Assembly (NCBI GenBank): GCA_003140075.1
Contig: PLIO01000068.1
Location: forward strand, 72,239 to 133,002
Direction: 5' to 3'
Length of the DNA: 60,764 nt
Origin: Acidobacteriaceae bacterium
GTDB lineage: Bacteria > Acidobacteriota > Terriglobia > Terriglobales > Acidobacteriaceae
Shown: piece after piece, positions 1 to 7,565 of the stretch
Position numbering within the stretch: position 1 is the first letter of the stretch
Layout of the letters: every line of letters starts with the position of its first letter
Translations under genes and position numbers: made by a program
The notes under the pieces: model-generated
Told to the model about the DNA's origin: nothing
Seen by the model: only the letters and a program-made list of their open reading frames with translations
The model's database searches: none

Positions 1-344
1 TGGAAGAAGACGGTTGCGTCGGGGCCGAACTCGTAGATGACCTGACGGCACGCGCCGCAGGGGGCACAAGGCGCCCCAGGCTTGGCGGCCACTGAGACCG
101 CGCGGATCTCGATCCTGGGCCCTAGCTGCGCGACAGCCGAGAAAATGGCAGCGCGTTCGGCGCAGTTGGTCAGTCCATACGATGCGTTTTCCACGTTGCA
201 GCCGGAAAAGATTTTGCCATTCGAGAGAAGGATAGCGGCCCCGACCCGGAATTTCGAGTAGGGCGCGTGTGCGTTCTTCATGGCTCTCTGCGCGGAGCGC
301 AACAGCTTCGCTCGCATGCGGGCGGGCACAGTTTTTTCGGACAT
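1..344 (-). CDS. cdd: Cytidine deaminase, C-terminus cut by window edge
   Basis: Cytosolic zinc enzyme of pyrimidine salvage that deaminates cytidine and deoxycytidine to uridine and deoxyuridine. The readable 114 codons start at ATG 344 (MSEKTVPARMRAK). They contain the zinc/catalytic signature NCAERAA (about residues 52-58) and the second zinc motif PCAPCGACRQ (about 92-101), as well as the substrate-binding GCNVENASYG stretch. The frame is open to base 1, so only roughly the last 15-25 residues are missing. It is divergent from the aldehyde dehydrogenase at 619 across 274 bp. The function fits pyrR at 2.2-2.8 kb, although the two are not in one operon. Identification is firm. Confidence 0.93.
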   Translation of the reverse strand, partial: MSEKTVPARMRAKLLRSAQRAMKNAHAPYSKFRVGAAILLSNGKIFSGCNVENASYGLTNCAERAAIFSAVAQLGPRIEIRAVSVAAKPGAPCAPCGACRQVIYEFGPDATVFF

Positions 345-618
345 AGAGGAAAAGATCTCGCGACGAGACGGGGAAATCGAGGGCCATTGTAAACCCTGTC
401 GAAACAATTCAGGGCTTTTTCTGATATGGGGCAAGCGGAGTCGCGGCTTACTGCGAGAAGCGCCCTCGCTTCTTGTCTCGAAATCTAACCAGCGCCACGC
501 AGCTTGCCGAATGGGAATTGCTTTTGTTCCGGCCCGGGACTAGCATATTCGAGATCATTCTCCGCCCGGCATCTTTAGCGTCACATCACCAAGTTCGCGC
601 TTGATCTAAGGAGGACGT

Positions 619-2124
619 ATGGGCATCGCAGTGTCACCGCAAATTCATCCGCAAGTGGCTGATTTCATCGACAAACCGCGCAAAATGTTGATCAATGGAA
701 ATTGGGTCAACTCCATTTCCGGCAAAACCTTTCCCACTTACAATCCCGCTACCGGCGAAATTCTGGCACAGGTGGCGGAAGGCGATCGTGAGGATGTTGA
801 ACAAGCCGTGAAGGCCGCACGCAAAGCCTTCGACCAGGGCCCGTGGCGGCGGCTTACCGCATCCGAACGCGGACGCCTCATTTGGAAGCTTGCCGACCTG
901 CTGGAGGCCCATACCGAAGAGTTCGCATATCTGGAGAGCCTCGACAACGGCAAACCGCTTACCATCGCGAGAGCTGCCGATGTGCCGTTGGCCGTAGACT
1001 TGTTTCGCTACATGGCGGGATGGGCCACGAAGATCGAAGGCAATACGATTCCGATCTCGGTTCCATACACGCCCGGAGCAAAATATCTTGCTTACACGTT
1101 GCGCGAGCCGGTCGGTGTTGCGGCACAGATTATTCCGTGGAACTTTCCTCTGCTGATGGCAGCGTGGAAGTTGGGGCCGGCGCTGGCCTCCGGCTGTACC
1201 GTGATATTGAAACCGGCGGAACAAACGCCGCTTTCGGCGCTGCGCCTCGGCGAACTGATTACGGAAGCCGGGTTCCCTGAAGGTGTAGTCAACATTGTGC
1301 CCGGCTACGGCGAGACAGCTGGCGCTGCGCTGGCTGCTCATCCGCACGTGGACAAAGTAGCTTTCACCGGTTCCACGGAAGTTGGGAAGCTGATCGTACA
1401 CGCCGCAGCCGGCAACTTGAAGAAAGTTTCGCTGGAACTCGGCGGTAAGTCTCCCAACGTCGTGTTCAAGGATGCGGACCTCGACTCCGCGATTCCGGGC
1501 GCCGCAAGCGCAATCTTCTTCAACCACGGTCAGTGTTGTTGTGCGGGATCGCGACTCTACGTCGAGAAACCGATTTTCGATCGAGTGGTGGAAGGTGTCG
1601 CCGATCAGGCGAAGAAAATCAAAGTGGGCTCGGGTCTCGATCCGGAAACGAGCATGGGACCACTCGTTTCCGCAGAACAGTTAAGCCGGGTCTGTGGTTA
1701 TCTGGACGCGGGCTTCTCGGAAGGCGCTACTGCCGTGACTGGCGGCCACAAAAAAGGCGACAAAGGCTATTTTGTCGAGCCCACCGTTCTGGTGAATGCT
1801 CGCGAAGACATGAAGGTGGTGCAGGAGGAAATCTTCGGGCCGGTGGTTGCCGCGATGCCGTTCGACGATCCCGAAGAAATTCTGCCGCGCGCCAATGATA
1901 GCGAGTACGGCTTGGCCGCTGCCGTCTGGACGCAGGACATCGGCAAGGCCCACCGCATGGCAGAGCACCTGCGCGCAGGGACGGTGTGGATCAATTGCTA
2001 CAACATCTTCGACGCCGCGCTGCCTTTCGGCGGATACAAGCAATCTGGATGGGGGCGTGAGATGGGACACGACGCTCTCAACCTTTACACGCAGACGAAA
2101 GCGATCTGCACCAAGATCGCCTAG
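619..2124 (+). CDS. NAD(P)-dependent aldehyde dehydrogenase (ALDH1/2-like)
   Basis: Oxidises an aldehyde to a carboxylate with NAD(P)+, in the cytosol; the substrate cannot be read from sequence. At 501 residues it has normal family length. It carries the coenzyme-binding IPWNFPLLMAAWKLGPAL stretch, FTGSTEVG, the general-base segment LELGGKSPNVVF and the nucleophile segment GQCCCAGSRLY. EIFGPV and the PFGGYKQSGWGRE C-terminal motif are also present. The start at ATG 619 is supported by a strong AAGGAGG ribosome site at 608-614. It is monocistronic and followed at once by a good terminator. It differs from the second ALDH of the window (10.4-11.9 kb), which belongs to the kynurenine operon. 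The profile is closest to the broad betaine/retinal/acetaldehyde dehydrogenase group. Confidence 0.92.
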   Translation: MGIAVSPQIHPQVADFIDKPRKMLINGNWVNSISGKTFPTYNPATGEILAQVAEGDREDVEQAVKAARKAFDQGPWRRLTASERGRLIWKLADLLEAHTEEFAYLESLDNGKPLTIARAADVPLAVDLFRYMAGWATKIEGNTIPISVPYTPGAKYLAYTLREPVGVAAQIIPWNFPLLMAAWKLGPALASGCTVILKPAEQTPLSALRLGELITEAGFPEGVVNIVPGYGETAGAALAAHPHVDKVAFTGSTEVGKLIVHAAAGNLKKVSLELGGKSPNVVFKDADLDSAIPGAASAIFFNHGQCCCAGSRLYVEKPIFDRVVEGVADQAKKIKVGSGLDPETSMGPLVSAEQLSRVCGYLDAGFSEGATAVTGGHKKGDKGYFVEPTVLVNAREDMKVVQEEIFGPVVAAMPFDDPEEILPRANDSEYGLAAAVWTQDIGKAHRMAEHLRAGTVWINCYNIFDAALPFGGYKQSGWGREMGHDALNLYTQTKAICTKIA

Positions 2125-2145
2125 CCTGTTGCGAGAAAAACTTCA

Positions 2146-2180
2146 GGACGGCGGTGCTTTGCTGCCGTCCTTTTATTTTG
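2146..2180 (+). terminator. Rho-independent terminator after the aldehyde dehydrogenase
   Basis: Perfect 7-bp stem GGACGGC (2146-2152) with GCCGTCC (2164-2170) and an 11-nt loop, followed by TTTTATTTT. On the opposite strand the stem is followed within a few bases by a T run (complement of 2136-2140), so it may also stop transcripts leaving pyrR, which converges on it. Confidence 0.8.
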
Positions 2181-2209
2181 CCTGTGGCGTAGCGCCGTGT
2201 TCCGAGTTC

Positions 2210-2779
2210 CTACTTCTCCATGAGGAGCACTTTTTCGGCGTCGTCAATCTCAGTTAACTTGACCTCGATTACCTCGCTCATGGTGGTCTGAACATTGCGG
2301 CCGACGAAGCTGGCTTCGACCGGCAGTTCTCGATGTCCGCGATCAATCAGAACGCACAACTGCACCCTTCGTGGTCTGCCATGCGAAAATAACGCGTCCA
2401 GCGCAGCCCGTGTCGTACGTCCTGTGAAAAGAACATCGTCGACCAGAACAATATTCTTGTCCTCAATGGAGAATCCAATCTCCCCCTCCTGGACCACAGG
2501 CTTGGGTCCGAGCGTCGAGAGATCGTCGCGATAGAAAGTGATGTCCAACGTGCCGACGGGGACCTTAGCATTTTCGATGCGCGCGATGATCTTGCCCAGG
2601 CGCTCCGCAATGGGTACGCCCCGGCGGCGAATGCCGACCAGCCCCAAACCATCAACGCCACCGTTTTTCTCCACAATTTCGTAGGCCAAGCGGACGAGCG
2701 TGCGCTCAATTTCTGATGCGGACATCAGTTGCGCTTTCTGGCGCAAACCTGTTTTGCGGAGAGAAGTTCTTGCGTTCAT
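2210..2779 (-). CDS. pyrR: PyrR, pyrimidine-operon attenuator / uracil phosphoribosyltransferase
   Basis: Member of the phosphoribosyltransferase fold. PyrR proteins bind pyr leader RNA in response to UMP and usually retain uracil phosphoribosyltransferase activity. The PRPP-binding loop VLVDDVLFTGRTTRAALDAL (about residues 111-130) is complete. The N-terminal LVGIRRRGVPIAERL segment and the C-terminal VLIDRGHRELP and VEASFVGRN blocks also match PyrR. The 189-residue length with ATG 2779 fits the family, and an internal Met (2725) would clip the first helix. It stands alone here; no pyrB/pyrC follows within the window. Family assignment is firm. The RNA-binding role is inferred from the family, because no canonical PyrR binding loop could be recognised nearby. 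Confidence 0.93.
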   Translation of the reverse strand: MNARTSLRKTGLRQKAQLMSASEIERTLVRLAYEIVEKNGGVDGLGLVGIRRRGVPIAERLGKIIARIENAKVPVGTLDITFYRDDLSTLGPKPVVQEGEIGFSIEDKNIVLVDDVLFTGRTTRAALDALFSHGRPRRVQLCVLIDRGHRELPVEASFVGRNVQTTMSEVIEVKLTEIDDAEKVLLMEK

Positions 2780-2844
2780 CGTCGAATGTGCCTCACTCGG
2801 TTGTTCGCCAGCGTACAGCGTGATTTCACTTTAGTGCCAAGACG

Positions 2845-2938
2845 GCAAACCTGCAAGGCGGCGTGCCAATTTATTCGGCTTGACCCTGGCCTCGCAAGAG
2901 GATAAAGACGGTGCCGGCTGGCGTCCAAGCAGGTTTGC
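2845..2938. repeat. 10-bp inverted repeat in the pyrR / diguanylate-cyclase gap
   Basis: GCAAACCTGC at 2845-2854 is perfectly complementary to GCAGGTTTGC at 2929-2938, 74 bp apart. It lies upstream of pyrR and downstream of the minus-strand diguanylate cyclase. It could close a leader RNA structure or the 3' end of the long upstream operon. There is no T run, so it is not a classical terminator. Confidence 0.4.
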
Positions 2939-2957
2939 AGGTGCGGGATAGAGGAAA

Positions 2958-4793
2958 TCAGGCGCCCTGTGGTTGTTCAGGAACCACATTTGGGGCATGA
3001 GTTTGAGTAAAGCCCCTGAAGCCAGGGTTTTGAATAGTCAGCGTGCGCGTCACAACGCCGGTATCGTTCTGCAGAGCTCGCAGCGAAATCGCCTGGGCCG
3101 CAGCAGTAGCTCCATCCGCGGGCAAAATTCCTGCTCCCTGATTTCTCCCCGCAGCTTTGGCTCGGTAGAGCGCGGTGTCCGCGAGTTCGATCACCTCTTC
3201 GGCGCAAACCGCGTCATAAGCGCCGCGGCTCCAGGGAAAGCTGGCCCAGCCCACCGAACAGGTTTTTCGGACATGAACGCCGTGTCCTAGATCGAAAGTC
3301 TCCGACGCCATGATGTCCAGAATGCGCTCGCAGAATGCAGGCGTACCGGAGGGGTCTGCGGAGCGGGACATAATAAGAAATTCTTCTCCTCCCCAGCGGA
3401 CCAGAACATCGGACTTGCGCACAACCCGTCCCAAACGCTCCGCCACTAAGCGCAGCAAGCGATCCCCTGCCGGATGGCCGTGTACGTCGTTTACTTGCTT
3501 GAAGAAGTCAACATCGACCATGAGAAAGATTAAATCGCGATGATCCATCTTGCGAATTTCATTACCGCGAGCCCGTTCGTAGTTTCGCATGACTTGGCCA
3601 GCTTCCGCTGCCAGAATCTCTTCCAGATAGCGCCGGTTCCACACGGCGGTCAAGGGATCGGTAAAGGAAATTTCCTGAAGCTCAAGATTCTTACGCTGCA
3701 GTTCCAGGCTATGCCAGCGGAGAGACTGTTCTTTGTTTTCTAGTTCGTCCTTCAAATTGCACATTTCATCCAGATTCTGACGCGACAGGCGCAGCAAGTG
3801 GAGCATTTCGCGGTCCATCCAGTGTTGCTTTAGGAACACCATCACGCCCATGAAGATCATGGCGGCCGCGGTCAGCAACAGTCTGTAGGAGCGCACTCGG
3901 GTTGGAGTTCCTCCTCCGAACTGCGCCCATGCCACCATGAGCGGCGTGGAAAATACAGCCATCATGGCCAATCGTGCGGTCCACATGCTGTGGCTCGGAA
4001 GCGGCACTTGGTCAGCAGGCGTGTCGGGAGAAGATCCGCGCGCCATAAAACCCACGGCCGCAAACCATGCCATAGCGGCTACCAAAGGCACGTCGTAAAG
4101 ACTACCCGTGTAGTACTGGTGACAATCGATCGCCACGCTGGCCAGAATTGAGCCCCCACTGTAGAACATGGCAGCCTTGAGAAGTTGCGAATAGATTGCA
4201 CGCCATGGGCCGACGCTGCGCTTCCAAACCATGCCTACGCCAACAATCAAGACGAACTGTTCACAAGCGTAGAGCAGGTCGAAGCTGCGGTTGTATGCCA
4301 CTTCGTTTGCCGAAACATACTGCCAGGGAATCACAATGAACAGGTATAGGTAAAGCCACCATGTGAGCAGCAAGGAGAAGTCGAGGGTTACAAGCCGCAG
4401 GGACTGGTTGTTGCGATGAATGTGCGGCTGCAAGGCCAGGGCCGCCATCATGGGAACGACATGCAGGAACAGAATCACGTCTCCGACAAACGGGTTGGGC
4501 GCTTCCTGGCGAAGAAAGACCTCGAAGCAAGTCCACAGAACCTGCGCGGAAAGCCACATTCCGCAACCTAATGCCATGAGCGCCCAGAAGAACTGAGCTT
4601 TTTTGTCGCTGGTCCTTATATTGGAGAGGATTGATAATGTTGCACAAGAAAGCAGAGCACACTGCGTCAGATCGCCGAAAGCGGTCAATCCGGTCCCGCG
4701 CCGGACCAACAGAGATACGAGAACGTGAACGCAAACCACCGCGCACACGAGTCCTGTCCACCTGCTCGGCCGTCGTAAAGGAATTAAGCCCAC
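2958..4793 (-). CDS. Membrane-bound diguanylate cyclase (GGDEF)
   Basis: Makes the second messenger c-di-GMP from two GTP. The first ~325 of 611 residues are hydrophobic, with roughly eight or nine transmembrane segments (for example 13-30, 67-85, 105-122, 138-155, 237-250, 305-321). A short coiled helix (about 335-375) leads to the GGDEF domain. DVDFFKQVNDVHGHPAGD (from about 427) and the active-site GGEEF (468-472) are intact. An RKSD inhibitory I-site (459-462) lies the canonical five residues upstream, so the enzyme should be active and feedback-inhibited. The start is GTG 4793. It lies 76 bp downstream of kynureninase in the same direction and could be cotranscribed. The sensor part matches no ligand family I recognise. 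Confidence 0.9.
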   Translation of the reverse strand: MGLIPLRRPSRWTGLVCAVVCVHVLVSLLVRRGTGLTAFGDLTQCALLSCATLSILSNIRTSDKKAQFFWALMALGCGMWLSAQVLWTCFEVFLRQEAPNPFVGDVILFLHVVPMMAALALQPHIHRNNQSLRLVTLDFSLLLTWWLYLYLFIVIPWQYVSANEVAYNRSFDLLYACEQFVLIVGVGMVWKRSVGPWRAIYSQLLKAAMFYSGGSILASVAIDCHQYYTGSLYDVPLVAAMAWFAAVGFMARGSSPDTPADQVPLPSHSMWTARLAMMAVFSTPLMVAWAQFGGGTPTRVRSYRLLLTAAAMIFMGVMVFLKQHWMDREMLHLLRLSRQNLDEMCNLKDELENKEQSLRWHSLELQRKNLELQEISFTDPLTAVWNRRYLEEILAAEAGQVMRNYERARGNEIRKMDHRDLIFLMVDVDFFKQVNDVHGHPAGDRLLRLVAERLGRVVRKSDVLVRWGGEEFLIMSRSADPSGTPAFCERILDIMASETFDLGHGVHVRKTCSVGWASFPWSRGAYDAVCAEEVIELADTALYRAKAAGRNQGAGILPADGATAAAQAISLRALQNDTGVVTRTLTIQNPGFRGFTQTHAPNVVPEQPQGA

Positions 4794-4868
4794 CTCGGGA
4801 TTGTATGTTCACGCTGAGGTGCCAAGGATATTACGGAAGTAATCGCACAAGTTCAGAGAAACTTGGCG

Positions 4869-6149
4869 CTACGTGTTCGGGCCAATCGCAGCTATGAATC
4901 GCCGAACGAAGCGGAAGACGTCCTGGTATGAGTTGTAAAGGGGCACGGGCGCAACTCGAAAAGTATCCGGTTCCCGCCAATCGCCGAAGATGCCCTCTTC
5001 GGCCAGCCGTTGGCACAGGGCCCGTCCGTTCTGATGGAGTCGAATAGAGAGCTGTGCGCCGCGCCGATCTTTTTCATGAGGGGTGATGATTGAGAAGCCC
5101 GGAGCGGCCTTCTCACGTAACAGGAACTCCAGATAGCCGGTTAACGACACGCTCTTCGCTCGCAGGCGTTCCATGCCCGCTTCGTGAAAGATATCCATCG
5201 ATGCGCGCAGCACAGCCAGACTGACAATCGATGGATTGCTCAGTTGCCAGCCATCGGCGCCACGCATCGCGCGAAAGTCCGGGCCCATCTCGAACCGTGA
5301 TTCTTCGTCGTGACCCCACCAGCCCGCGAACCGCGGCAAATCAAAAGCGCGCGCGTGCCGTTCGTGGACAAAACAACCGGCAACGCATCCCGGACCGCCA
5401 TTCAGATACTTGTAGCTGCACCACACGGCAAAGTCCGGACCCCACTCATGAAGTTTCAAAAGCAAATTGCCGGCCGCGTGCGCCAGATCGAAACCGACCA
5501 CGCAGCCCTGCGCATGGCCCGCGCGCGTAATGCGTGCCATATCGAATGCCTGGCCGGTCGCATAGTTCACGCCTCCCAACAAGATCAGCGCAACTTCCTC
5601 CCCCGCGTGCTCGATTAAGGACTCAATGTCCTCATCGCGAACGCAGGACTCTCCTGGCCGCGGCGTCAGTTCGATGAATGAAGTCGCGGGGTCAAAGCCG
5701 TGAAAACGAATCTGCGACTGGACTGCGTACTGGTCGGAAGGGAAGGCTCCGCGCTCCACAACAATCTTGTGCCTCGTCGCTGTCGGACGGTAAAACGAAA
5801 CCATCATCAGGTGAAGGTTGATGGTGAGCGAATTCATCACCACCACTTCGATAGGTTTCGCCGCCACCAGTTCTGCAGTCTGTTCCGTGAGCAGCCTATG
5901 GTAAGGCATCCAAGGATTACTGGCCCGGAAGTGGCCTTCCACTCCAAGTCGGGCCCAGTCTTCCAATTCCTGCTCGACGTACCCCGCCGCCGTCTTCGGT
6001 TGCAGCCCGAGTGAGTGGCCGCACAGGTACGCGCAATCGCCGCCTGCTATCTGAGGAATAAAGAAGCGCTCGCGGTAGCGCTTCAACGGATCGCGATCAT
6101 CCATCGCGGCCGCAAAGTTTTCCCCGGGTTGAAAAACGGAGTTGCTCAC
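4869..6149 (-). CDS. kynU: Kynureninase
   Basis: PLP enzyme that splits 3-hydroxykynurenine (or kynurenine) into 3-hydroxyanthranilate (anthranilate) and alanine. The fold-type I signature is clear: CGHSLGLQPK near residue 43, NSLTINLHLMM at 106-116, FDLAHAAGN at 220-228, and the PLP-binding lysine in CSYKYLNGGPG (Lys247). I place the start at GTG 6149, giving 426 residues, the normal length. Its first bases form a GTGA overlap with the kmo stop codon, which implies coupled translation. The frame stays open to an ATG at 6239, but that extension lies inside kmo and has no family counterpart. It is the last enzyme gene of the kynurenine operon. Confidence 0.95.
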   Translation of the reverse strand: MSNSVFQPGENFAAAMDDRDPLKRYRERFFIPQIAGGDCAYLCGHSLGLQPKTAAGYVEQELEDWARLGVEGHFRASNPWMPYHRLLTEQTAELVAAKPIEVVVMNSLTINLHLMMVSFYRPTATRHKIVVERGAFPSDQYAVQSQIRFHGFDPATSFIELTPRPGESCVRDEDIESLIEHAGEEVALILLGGVNYATGQAFDMARITRAGHAQGCVVGFDLAHAAGNLLLKLHEWGPDFAVWCSYKYLNGGPGCVAGCFVHERHARAFDLPRFAGWWGHDEESRFEMGPDFRAMRGADGWQLSNPSIVSLAVLRASMDIFHEAGMERLRAKSVSLTGYLEFLLREKAAPGFSIITPHEKDRRGAQLSIRLHQNGRALCQRLAEEGIFGDWREPDTFRVAPVPLYNSYQDVFRFVRRFIAAIGPNT

Positions 6150-7513
6150 TGCCGGAGCTCCAACGGAGCAAGATCGCACCGTATGAGCCTGTCCGCTTTC
6201 TCCCAGTCGAGATCTTCGACGCGACCGATGGACTCGCATAGTTCTTCCAGCATGCGGTCCTGAAAGGCCCCGCGGGCCAGTGCGACGGAGTAGGGAATGC
6301 GATGAAACGTCACCATGGCATACTTTGGCACGAAGAGCTGCGGGTACTTCGCTTCCAGCGCCAACTCCACCTTCTTACGAAGTAGAAACCTCGAATCGGC
6401 AACTCGATCTCTCATCTCCGTGAAATTTTCGATGGCCATGTCTGCGATGGCGTCGGTATTGACCTTGCGTTCGTTCTCGAACTCCGTGAATACTCGCAGC
6501 CAGTCCGCGCCGTACCGGTCGAGCAATTCGACCAGACAAGTACAATCTTCGAATCCGCAGTTCAATCCCTGTCCGAAGAAGGGAACGATGGCGTGAACCG
6601 CATCCCCCAGCAGCAATACTCGTCCTTCCACGTGCCACGGCGAGCACTTGACCGTAACCATGGCGCCGGTCGGATTTGCGAAGTAGTTCTCTGCCAATTG
6701 CGGCATCAGCGAAACTGCATCCGGGAAGCGAGAGTCGAAAAACTGCACCACCTGTGCCTGCGTGGTGAGACTGGCAAAGCTATCCGCGCCCTCAAATGGC
6801 AAGAATAGAATGCAGGCGAACGTGCCATCGATATTCGGGAGCGCAATCAGCATGTAGTTGCCGCGCGGCCAAATGTGCAAGGCGTGGGTTTCCAGCAGGT
6901 GCTCGCCTTTTGAACCGGCAGGAATCGTCAGCTCTTTATAGCCGTAGTCGAGATGCTGTTGGGAAAAGTTAAACCGGCTCAGCTTGAGCATTTCCCCCCG
7001 GATCGACGATGCCGAACCATCGCAGCCGATAACGACCTCAGTCTCCCGGATCGTCTCTTCGCCGGTCTCCTCATGGCGAATTCGTATCGTGCCGGTCCTC
7101 AGATCGTATCCGGCGCAGCGCTGACTGAAATGAATCGTCGCGCCGTGTTCCTCCGCGGCGTCCATGAGCGCGATATTTAGTTCCGCCCGCGAGATCGAGT
7201 TGATGACCTCGGTTTCATTCTTGCCATACGGTTGAAACGTAAGTTCTCCAGCGATGGAATGCATCATCCGTCCCTTCATCGGGATGATGATGCTCCGCAT
7301 TCGTTCCCACAGGCCGGCCTGCCGCAAGGCGTGAATACCGCGGGTCGAGAGCGCAAGATTGATCGACCGCCCGGCGCTCATGCGCACCCGCCTCATGTCC
7401 GGCCGCCGTTCGTAGATCTCGACTGAGAATCCGCGCTGCATCAGAAGAGTGGCGAGAAGGGGACCGTTCAGTCCGGCGCCGATCAGGGTGATTTTGCCAG
7501 GTGCGGGCTTCAT
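6146..7513 (-). CDS. kmo: Kynurenine 3-monooxygenase
   Basis: FAD-dependent aromatic hydroxylase converting kynurenine to 3-hydroxykynurenine with NADPH and O2. It has 455 residues. The N-terminal dinucleotide fold GAGLNG sits at 12-17 with YERRPDMRR after it. SAGRSINLALSTRG (47-60) is a KMO-specific block. The FAD-ribose motif LLGDAVHAIVPFFGQGLNCG lies at 301-320. The C-terminal region keeps the conserved RIPYSVALARG stretch. The start is ATG 7513. The gene sits 52 bp after the ACMSD-TDO fusion and overlaps kynU by 4 nt. Its product feeds KynU and then HaaO, encoded on either side. Confidence 0.95.
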   Translation of the reverse strand: MKPAPGKITLIGAGLNGPLLATLLMQRGFSVEIYERRPDMRRVRMSAGRSINLALSTRGIHALRQAGLWERMRSIIIPMKGRMMHSIAGELTFQPYGKNETEVINSISRAELNIALMDAAEEHGATIHFSQRCAGYDLRTGTIRIRHEETGEETIRETEVVIGCDGSASSIRGEMLKLSRFNFSQQHLDYGYKELTIPAGSKGEHLLETHALHIWPRGNYMLIALPNIDGTFACILFLPFEGADSFASLTTQAQVVQFFDSRFPDAVSLMPQLAENYFANPTGAMVTVKCSPWHVEGRVLLLGDAVHAIVPFFGQGLNCGFEDCTCLVELLDRYGADWLRVFTEFENERKVNTDAIADMAIENFTEMRDRVADSRFLLRKKVELALEAKYPQLFVPKYAMVTFHRIPYSVALARGAFQDRMLEELCESIGRVEDLDWEKADRLIRCDLAPLELRQ

Positions 7514-7565
7514 CTGAGAGATTCGACGATCATCTTTCGAAAAACAAGCTGAGAAGGCAAACGCC

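Noticed and set aside
394-420. Terminator-like CCCTG/CAGGG hairpin with CTTTTT
   Set aside because: Only 5 bp of stem, and no gene on the plus strand ends before it.
280-543. 87-codon frame upstream of the aldehyde dehydrogenase
   Set aside because: Overlaps the start of cytidine deaminase on the other strand and has random composition.
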